Below are positions 1 through 8,100 of a DNA stretch of 12,211 bases, piece by piece. The notes under the pieces are model-generated. The model ran no database searches, was not told where the DNA came from, and worked only from the letters and a program-made list of their open reading frames with translations. Each line of letters opens with the position of its first letter. Position 1 is the first letter of the stretch. This stretch comes from Symbiodinium natans. Its lineage: Eukaryota; Sar; Dinophyceae; Suessiales; Symbiodiniaceae. The stretch spans positions 1 to 12,211 of the forward strand of contig CAJNDS010001642.1 of NCBI GenBank assembly GCA_905221605.1, in the 5' to 3' direction. Position numbers and translations under genes: made by a program.

Positions 1-170
1 GCCCCCCCCCTCCCCCCCCACCTCACCCCCCCTCCCCCGCCTCTTCACGAATTATTGGTTCAACTTAAAATGAGGGTTCCCACCACGCCCCACCACCCCC
101 CCCTTCTCCCGCCTCCCCACCCTTCCGGGGCCCCCCACACCCCCGCTGGCCTTTTTGCCTGTCCAAAATG
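1..170. repeat. C-rich low-complexity tract
   Basis: This stretch is dominated by C runs broken by single T, A or G bases (CCCCTCCCC, CACCCC, GGGGCCCCCC). No open frame of note lies here. One copy of the short GTTCAACTT...ATGAGG core that dominates the next region sits at 58. It looks like simple-sequence DNA rather than a regulatory element; nothing else is visible. Confidence 0.7.
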
Positions 171-224
171 GTTGGATCGACTTAAAGAGGGTTGCATGTT
201 CGATCTATCGTGATGAATCCAGGA

Positions 225-493
225 GCCAGAAGATCCATTTGACTTGTCGCAGAATTAACACACAGCCGGGAGCCCAGTTCGACTTGTATTGAACACGCGC
301 AAGACCCACTGCCACGCACAGAGAACTCAGTTCGACTCATTATGAGGCCTGAAAGGAGCAAGGAACCCAGCGTGACTTATTCCGAAGCTTGTTCAACCGC
401 TTTGCCCCCCACCCCTAGCTGCACCTCCTTCCCGGACCTCCTTACCAACCGTTTCTCTGCGGGAAATGCAGTTCGATTTCTAATGAAAGAAGA
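225..493 (+). repeat. Long direct repeat, copy A
   Basis: This 269-bp segment runs from GCCAGAAGATCC to AATGAAAGAAGAC and matches 584-958 in the same order. Compared with that copy it lacks two blocks, one of about 39 bp (671-709 in copy B) and one of about 70 bp (roughly 787-861 in copy B). The shared parts differ by scattered substitutions. It is a higher-order duplication inside the ~40-bp array. Confidence 0.75.
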
Positions 494-583
494 CACACCC
501 TATTCTAATTACGTATAATGACTATATACTTTCAAGAGACGCAGCCTCGTTCGACTTGTTACGAAGGTTCCCAGAACCAGAAC

Positions 584-958
584 GCCAGAAGATCAGTTTG
601 AATTGTTGCACAATTAACAAACAGCCGGGAGCCCAGTTCGACTTATATTGAACACGCGCAAGACCCACTGGTCACTCTGAGAGTTGCTAGACAAGTCTTC
701 TGCACGTTGCCACGCACAGAGAACTCAGTTCGACTCATTATGAGGCCTGAAAGGAGCCAGGAACCCAGTGTGACTTATTCCGAAGCTCTGAGGATTGCTG
801 GAACGTTCGACTCTTTATGCAGGTTGCCAGGAACCAGGAAAACCCACCCAAATAATTCAACTGCTTTGCCCCCCGCCCCTAGCTGCACCCTTTTCCCGGA
901 CCCCATTATCAACCATTTTTCTGCGGGAAATGTAGTTCGACTTCTAATGAAAGAAGAC
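584..958 (+). repeat. Long direct repeat, copy B
   Basis: This 375-bp partner of 225-493 is the fuller copy, carrying both blocks missing from copy A. One of those blocks contains an extra GTTCGACTC core at 805. The pair shows that the array grew by duplicating several units at once and then lost units from one copy. Confidence 0.75.
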
Positions 959-972
959 TACTGGCCTTTGTC

Positions 973-1059
973 CTCAGGTCGACTGGTGCGACGGCCATGT
1001 CCGAATCTAGCCGACACCCTTGCTTCTCAGGTCGACTGGTGCCACGATGTCCGAAGACA
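973..1059 (+). repeat. 53-bp tandem duplication carrying a start codon
   Basis: CTCAGGTCGACTGGTG occurs at 973 and again at 1026, each followed by ATGTCCGA (997 and 1047). Unit spacing is 53 bp for the first block and 50 bp for the start codons, because the second copy lost three bases. The two ATGs are therefore in different frames. The second is followed by the acidic ORF at 1047; the first opens an unremarkable frame. CTTCTCAG before the second copy looks like a splice or trans-splice acceptor. Confidence 0.7.
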
Positions 1060-1274
1060 TGGACGAGGACTTCCAGGGCACAGACCGCCCCATTCGCGGT
1101 TTTGAACAGGCGGACGGTGAGGACGGGTTCGACGATAGGGACTGGGTTGAAAAAGAACTGCACGAAGCTGAGGAAGCTGCGCGTGAGAGAGAAGAAAGTC
1201 GCACATTCTTGCAAGCAAGGCATTCACAGCAGTCTTGGCTCAGCAGGAACGCAGGCCACACTTTCTGCCAGTGA
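1047..1274 (+). CDS. Acidic hypothetical protein, possible first segment of a split gene
   Basis: I do not recognise this 75-residue product. The start at 1047 has a good context (GCCACGATGTCC). The N-terminal half is very acidic (MSEDMDEDFQG, then a Glu/Asp-rich stretch to about residue 50, including EKELHEAEEAAREREES), likely a charged helix or disordered tail. After about residue 55 the composition changes and the frame soon stops. From 1187 another frame is open and continues as the 1289-1867 segment, so the two may be exons of one gene, or one gene with a frameshift. Dinoflagellate introns can be non-canonical, so I cannot place a junction. A chance ORF is still possible. Confidence 0.35.
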   Translation: MSEDMDEDFQGTDRPIRGFEQADGEDGFDDRDWVEKELHEAEEAAREREESRTFLQARHSQQSWLSRNAGHTFCQ

Positions 1275-1288
1275 TCGAAACCTGCAAG

Positions 1289-1867
1289 ATGGATGGTTGC
1301 CGTCTTGAATGGAGCCGGTGTTTGGACGGCGGTCCTGGCGCCTGGTCGCTGATTGGCTTGAGCGGCGCTGCGCTTGCCACAGAGACAGCCCCTGGATGGT
1401 ATATGCCTGCCTTTTGCGTCAGAGGCATGAATAGGCTGGAATGCCGATTTACCCAATGGCATCCAGAAGCACCTCATGTTGCTGTCTTCGAAGCGGAAGA
1501 ACTGCGCTTTGACAATTGGATCAATCTTCCAGCAGGGAGGGTCTATGTCCGAGAAGTGCCCTCGCCTTTGGTTATTACTTGCAGTTTGATGCCCGCGGAT
1601 CAAAACACCGTCGACGTCGTGTTCTCCACGGTGGCCGGTGAGGAGGTGCTGCGAATCGCCAGCGTGTCAAGCCATTCGCTGGAGATGGAACTGATGGAAC
1701 AGCTTCCTACATCCGCTACCATAGCAGCCGCAGCCCAAGGCCGTCTGCAGAGCAGGAACCAAGAAGTGTGCACGGTCTTAGATGGGGAGCCAACCCCATT
1801 GGACACGTTGGTCCTCTCCGATGACTTGTGGGACATCGTCACAGCACAGGACACCCAGCAGCCATGA
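1289..1867 (+). CDS. Hypothetical protein, weakly ubiquitin-like C-terminal half
   Basis: This 192-residue frame starts at the first ATG (GCAAGATGGAT); the same frame is open upstream to 1187 without another ATG. The N-terminal half is rich in Trp, Cys and Pro (CRLEWSRC, RFTQWHPEAPH) and matches nothing I know. The segment from about residue 110 (DVVFSTVAGEEVLRI, then LDGEPTPLDTLVLSDDLW) vaguely recalls the degenerate ubiquitin-like modules common in predicted dinoflagellate proteins. That is a pattern impression, not an identification. It ends at TGA 1865-1867, overlapping the next frame. It lies 325 bp upstream of the Helitron ORF on the same strand and could be an accessory gene of the element or a host gene it landed beside. 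Confidence 0.45.
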   Translation: MDGCRLEWSRCLDGGPGAWSLIGLSGAALATETAPGWYMPAFCVRGMNRLECRFTQWHPEAPHVAVFEAEELRFDNWINLPAGRVYVREVPSPLVITCSLMPADQNTVDVVFSTVAGEEVLRIASVSSHSLEMELMEQLPTSATIAAAAQGRLQSRNQEVCTVLDGEPTPLDTLVLSDDLWDIVTAQDTQQP

Positions 1868-1871
1868 AGAC

Positions 1872-2045
1872 ATGCTGCGCAGTGAAGACAACAGGCTGCT
1901 GCTCGTGGCCTTGACAAGACTTCGGCTTGTAGAGTCGCCAGGCGCCTGGCGTGAACTCCTAAGTTTGTCTCCGCTCTGTACATCTTTTTTGAGAGCAAAC
2001 CAAGTCACCACAGATGCATCTGTCACGCAGGAGCCAGAAAAGTAA
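1872..2045 (+). CDS. Small Leu-rich ORF, possible last segment of the split gene
   Basis: This 57-residue frame is open from before the stop of the previous segment (in-frame from at least 1782) and ends at TAA 2043-2045. It has a helical, Leu-rich core (NRLLLVALTRLRLVESP, then WRELLSLSPL). It is in the same frame as the 1047-1274 ORF, so the whole 1047-2045 region would read through with two compensating frame changes or introns. Function unknown. Being short and without its own strong start context, it may also be a chance frame. Confidence 0.25.
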   Translation: MLRSEDNRLLLVALTRLRLVESPGAWRELLSLSPLCTSFLRANQVTTDASVTQEPEK

Positions 2046-2192
2046 AGTGGACTGGCAAGGAAAGACAGACAAACTGTTGCACGTGCTAGAGAATGCCTTC
2101 TGACATGCGCTTTATTTCACAATCTCCGGTGCACAAACCCATCGCAGCTTTTCAGACACAGCCTGAGTTGCAGATAGAACTGAGCATTTGCC

Positions 2193-5100
2193 ATGGCGCC
2201 TTGCCAGCGATGCGGTGTGGGAAACAGGAGCGGTCGGGGACAGGGGTGGTGCAGCGATCCACGCTGCCGCCAAGCCGAGAAAGAAGAGCGCCAAGCAGAA
2301 GAAAGCGCTAAGCGAAAAGCTCGGCAACAGGAACGGGCGGCAAAGGGAGGTGGCAGCCGCGGGCCCTTGCCCCCTGAAGGGGTCAGCCGACAAGCGCAGA
2401 GGCGTGAGCTGCAAGCCGAACGTGCTGAGCACGGGTTTGCAAGCCGGGGGCCAAAACCAGAGGAGGACAACCGCGAAGCACAGAGGCTTCAGCTGCAAGC
2501 CGAACGTGCTGAGCACGGGTTTGCAAGTCGCGGGCCCTTGCCCCCTGAAGGGGTCAGCCGACAAGCGCAGAGGCGTGAGCTGCAAGCCGAACGTGCTGAG
2601 CACGGGTTTGCAAGCCGGGGGCCAAAACCAGAGGAGGACAACCGTGAAGCACAGAGGCTTCAGCTGCAAGCCAAACGTGCTGAGCACGGGTTTGCAAGTC
2701 GCGGGCCCTTGCCCCCTGAAGGGGTCAGCCGACAAGCGCAGAGGCGTGAGCTGCAAGCCGAACGTGCTGAGGACGGGTTTGCAAGCCGTGGTCCGAAGCC
2801 CATTGCAACTGAGATCCAGAAGCAGGGGTACCCGTTTCCTGATGAAGATGAGCTGACGCCTGAACAAGTGGATGCTCACTACCTTGCATTCGTGCGTAGT
2901 TGGGGCAGATTCGGGCTGTCGCGTGTTTGCGAGAAGTGTCGGACCCTTACCCCTGCAAAGCACGTCTGCCCGGCCAAAGGAACCAAGCAGATGCTTTGCA
3001 AAAGGTGCCGCGAAGATTCTACGAAGATCATCCTGCCAGATGTGCCAACTGCGCCAGAGGCACTCCAGATACTGAGGCCCATGGAGCAGCACCTGATCGC
3101 CATGGCTCGGATCTCGCAAGTCCTCATCGACAAACTCCCGTCAGGTGGCCCCAGCGCACAGTGGGGTCGCATGTACACCGTACTCATGGAGGACCCTTTC
3201 ATCTGTGACGTATTGGAGGGAGCCATACTGGAGGAAGATGGCACAGTCTTCGTCCAAGGAGTTCAAGGCTTGACTGCTTCTCCAGCCCGTCTGGATTGCT
3301 TGCACGAAGCTTTGAAGGAACTGAAGGCCCAACACCGCTTGTACAAAGCCAATCCAGCCGTGGACAGAGCCATAGCCAAAATGGCCACCATCCTGGATGT
3401 CCAATTGGCGCAGCCTGATGCGGTCGACGAGCGTTTGAGTCAGCAAACAGCTTCCCAAGGGCGCCAAACGGGGGAGTCCGGTGGCTCACACTCCTCGGCC
3501 TTGGGAAGCCAAAGTCACGGTATCCTGCGAGAGAAGGAAGAAGATCTCGAGATGACATACCTTTTGCCCAAAGAGTTGAAGATCCCTGGAGCCGAGACAA
3601 GGCAGTTACAAAAGGCCCGAGGTTGCGCGGCGCTCACCGACGACATGGATGTCAAGCTCTTCCCGCACTTGTTTCCCACGGGAACAGGCGGATGGCAAAG
3701 CATGTACCCAAGCTTCTCACAGTATGCACGCAAGCGCTTGCTGAGCCAGGATCCACGCTTCGAGGCATCCCCAGCCTACACCATGTGGCTCCTGGAGACG
3801 CAAACCAAGAAGCGCCTTTCAGGCAACATCAATGTGCAGATCAGCGGCCAGCAGGCTCCAAGCAGAAAGACGATGTACGAACGTGGCAACAACCAGGTCT
3901 ACACAGCCCTCAGGGACATCCCCGGTACTCAGCCCTACATCTACGCAAAGAAGGGCGTCGCGCTCAGCATGTACGAGCAGCTCGGAACACCCAACTTCTT
4001 CATGACCCTCACTTGCCATGCTCGGCAGCCCGACATCCTTGTTGCGGCCATCACAGGGCGGCTGCTGCGGCTGCGTCCTGAAACGCCTCCGGAAGAGCTG
4101 GAGCGTCAAGCTGCTGAAATCCTGCGCTGCTACCAGTCTGACGAGCAATTCAAGTGGGACGATCTGTCGCCAAACCAGCTGTGCAACCAACAGCCGGCGA
4201 TCGTGGCACGACAGTTCATGCACCAGCTCAACCAACTCATGGCATGGCTGGAGGCCGAGCATGACACAGAGTCCCATCTGGAGCAGGAAGCAGACGAGCA
4301 GGACGAGCCGGAGGGCGGCCACCGCAAAGAGCCTGCAGACTTTGCGCAAGCGCCAACGAGAGATTCAGCGGGCCGACACCGCGGCGTTCGCACGGAGCGC
4401 CCACCATTCAAGATCCGAGACTACATCATCCGCATCGAGTGGCAGAAGAGGGGCTACCCTCACGCTCACATTCTGCTTTGGGCAGTGGAATGGCCACGAC
4501 GAACAAGCGCAGTCAGCTCCAGAGACGCTGAGAAGACAGCGGAAGCAGAAGCGATAGTTCCGGATTGGTCGGATGAAGAGGCCATGGAGTCTTTCACGCC
4601 CACTTGCGCAGAAGACTGGAGTGACAAGTACATCTGCACGAAGTCACCAGAAAGCTGGCGCAAATCCACGAAAGTTTCACCCCGCAACAAGGAGCTAAAT
4701 GCCCAGCTGGCGGAGCTAGTGCGGCACAAGCACAGTGAATATTGCGGCATCAAGACGTATGGCTCTTGCAGGTTTGGCTTTCCACACAATGAAATCGAAG
4801 AGCGAACTCGACGCCGCACCTCCCAGGAGAAGTATGCCAACAGCCGCTGGAAAAGCAGCCTCGTGGTCAGGCGGGCCCAGGGGGACAACATGTTCGGGCA
4901 ATACAACATCAAGATCCTGCGACGGTGGCGTGCCAGCATGGACCTCCAAGTCATATGCGAACTGACCAGTGCCAGTCGTTACATCCTGGGCTACTCCTTT
5001 AAATCGGAACAAGATCTCGCGGCCCAGCGGCGCATGGAGAGTATACTGGCCAGCCTCGCCTCCAGCCGCAATGATCATGGTGGCACCAGCTTGGGCAGCC

Positions 5101-8100
5101 AGCAGGTGTACAAAGCCGCGCACGCAGCGCTGCAGGGCCGGACCACGTCCACCTTCGAGGCCTGCCACTTGCTGCTAGGCTTTCCCATCGTTGAGTTCTC
5201 CAGGGAGCACATTTGGGTTCAAGTCGGACCACCCGATACCTGGACGTTGTCCGTGCCCCAGCACGAAGAGAGCCTGGCGCTACAACAGCCGGAGAGCTAC
5301 CGCAACAGCAAGCTCGACAGGGATGGACGCATGCCGGCTGCGCAGCGCTGGTACAGGGAGATGCAAGTCGCTTTCGGCAACATCGAAGTGGAGTTGCCTG
5401 TGGAAGGAGGCAAGCCTGCAACATGCCGCCTCATGAACATGAACTTCTTGGATTTCTGCGCAGCTTTCAAGTTCATCGGCGTGGAATTCCCTCAGCTCAG
5501 AAAGCGTCCGGCCATCGTCGGATACCGGAATTTCAGCCCTGACCAGGAACCGGAGGCCTTCTGGTTCTCCAGGCTGCTGCTCTACTCCGTTTGGACGGAA
5601 CCAGGCGACTGGCTGCAAGAAGAGGACAAAGGTAGCCACGCAGCAGCCTTCCAGCGCATCGCCCGCGACTTGGATGGGTACCCAGATTTCCTGCGGTCGA
5701 AATGCTTCCCGCAAATGGACGGGACAGTGAACGCCGCTCGCAAGCTGCAGGCCGTCCAGGCCGTCATGTACATGAAGGCGAGGATGCACCCTGCGCACTT
5801 GCGAGATGGGTGGGCCAACAGCAAGATCGCGCAGGACAACTACGAGGACTCCATCCAGATTTTAGAGGCACTGAAGGCACGTCACGGGGACGACATCGAA
5901 TTTGCGGCTCCAGACCATGTTCCGACAGGAGCACCTGGAGATGCCTTTGCGCCGGTGGAAGGTGGCGAGGAATCCTTCAACATGCTCACTGCTGCGGAGA
6001 ACCCCAGCCCAGAAACACAGCATCAACGAAGAGCCATGGAATACATCTTCGAGACGGTGTGGGCCCGCCGCAACACCAATGACACCAACAATACTGACCG
6101 CCTCCACATGCTCCTCCACGGACCGGGCGGCTGTGGGAAGTCCGTGGTGGTGCGCGCAGCAGCCCACATGCTTCGGGAGGCGGGAGTGGGAACCATCATT
6201 GCTGCGCCCACAGGGGTGGCAGCATGGAACATCAACGGCGTCACTCTCCACACTTGCTGCTTGCTTCCCGTCGTGAACCAGAGCTACGGAAGGGCCTGCG
6301 ACGTGCCGCTACCAAATGGCCCCATACTGGCCACGCTGCGAAGCATCTGGAAGCTGGTGGCGGCCCTCTTCGTGGACGAGATGGGCTTCATATCGTCCTT
6401 TATGTTGGAGCGCCTGGATCAGCATCTGCGGTTGGCTAAGAACATGCCGCACGTTCCCTTCGGAGGAGTGCATGTCGTGTTCTCTGGAGACCTTTATCAG
6501 CTGCCACCGCCGGGCGGGCTGCCGGCCTTTGCCAGCTCACTGTGGACACTGCTTCAGCTTTGCGAGCTAGAAGGCAATCAACGTGCAGCAAAGGACCCGA
6601 AGTGGGCAGCTCTTCTCGCACGAGTTCGTGTCGGCACGTGGACGGAAGAGGACATTCAGGAGCTGCAAGGCATGGTTCCGAACAAGAACGACAGCAGGCC
6701 TTCTCCAAAGGCCGTGTGTCTGTACCCGACGCGCAAAGCCGTGGCGGAGAAGAATCGCCACTACATCGAGGAGCATGTCAAAAGGACCGGCGTCAAGCTC
6801 TACCAAAGTCCTGCCCTAGACACGAATGTCAAAACTGGTGCGCCGCTGTCTCCCGAAGTGGTGTGGGCTGATCCAGAGAACACGGCCGGCTTGGAAACCT
6901 TGCTGCACCTTGCTGTCGGTGTCCGCGTGATGCTCAGGTACAACCTCGACACGCAAGACGGCCTGGTCAACGGAGCCTGCGGCTTTGTTGAGCATATTGA
7001 TGCAGACGAAACCACTGGAGAGATCGAAAAGGTGTGGATCGAATTCGAGAAGAAGGCTGGTGCCAAGTGGCGCGCAGAGAACGAAACCAGCTTCGTTGCC
7101 ATCTCGCGACGGTCCGCCACCTATCTGGACATGGAAGGCAGCAAGGCCTCAAGGTTGCAATTTCCCTTGGTGCTAGCGAAGGCCACCACCATTCACAAAA
7201 GTCAGGCGGCCACGTTGCAGGATGGCGCCCACTCCCGCCTCGATGCCACCTGCAAGCAGGAGGGGCAAGCGTACGTGGCTCTGAGCCGCTGCCCCGAGCA
7301 AGCCCTTTGCACCCTGGAATTCTTCAATCCCAAGTCCCTGCGATTCAACTCAAAGGCGGAATGGGCACTCACCCAACTGAAGGCCCAGCAAGCCGAGCGG
7401 GACGGAACCCAACTGTGGAAGCAACTCTTCCAGCCGCCGCAGAGCAAGGACTTCTATGAGGCCAAGCTTGCCGAGATGGGCGCTCCAGATTGGGCTCAGC
7501 TGATGAAACGTAAGGAAGAAGAGGAGCATGCAGACGGTGAACTTCCTTGGTGCTGCCGACAGTGCGGACAAGAACTCCCAAACACCAAACTTGCCATCAA
7601 GGAACACAAGCAGAAGTGCCCGTCCAAACCCAAAGCAAAAGCTAAGGGCAGCGCAAAGGCGAAAAGCAAGGGCAAGGGAGGGTGCAAAGGCCGCACCAAG
7701 AGCGTTGCCAAAGCCAAGAGCAGATCCAGCGCCAAAAGCAGAATCCTGCTCCTCGGTGTCCCCGACAAAAGGCCAGCAGCCGATTCGGCGCCAAACGCCC
7801 CATCAGCAAAGCATGCGCGGACGAGCAATAAGCCCGCAGCCCCGCTGCCGTCCCCGCAAAGCAACCTCCCATATTTCGAGCGCCAGGATCGTGCTCTCTG
7901 CGGCATGCATGCCTTGAATAACGCCTTGGGCGGGGCCGTCTTCACCGAAACCGACATGAAGGAAGCCGTGCAAATCCTTCTCCAGGAGGGCGGAGAGGAG
8001 CGAGGTGAAGTCGCCCAGGACCACATGGCCGCAGACGGCTACTACTCCTCCGAGGTTCTGGCCCAAGTTATTCAATCCAAAGCCCTAGCTGCCTTCAACC

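Larger units (their letters stand above)
175..958. repeat. Decayed ~40-bp repeat array with GTTCGACTT core
   Basis: A core close to GTTCGACTTNTTATGAAG recurs about 14 times, at roughly 175, 198, 237, 277, 330, 370, 471, 549, 596, 636, 728, 768, 805 and 935. Many neighbouring cores are 37-40 bp apart, others about twice that. Between cores, variants of GGTTGCCAGGAACCAG recur (around 567, 755 and 824). Copies differ by point changes and indels, so this is an old minisatellite. The core GTTCGACTC resembles a tRNA T-loop/B-box, but no A-box or cloverleaf is visible. No convincing gene occurs here. Confidence 0.7.

Noticed and set aside
330-345. tRNA gene or tRNA-derived SINE suggested by GTTCGACTC
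   Set aside because: The B-box-like core recurs about 14 times in degenerate form, with no A-box at the right distance and no cloverleaf.
1235-1243. TTGGCTCAG as spliced-leader remnant
   Set aside because: Only eight bases match before diverging, and it lies inside an open frame.
2112-3119. Long minus-strand open frame (335 codons) opposite the transposase N terminus
   Set aside because: It is the mirror of the 171-bp repeat; its repeated peptide (CKPVLSTFGLQL) arises only from the reverse complement of the repeat, and the plus frame has recognisable domains.
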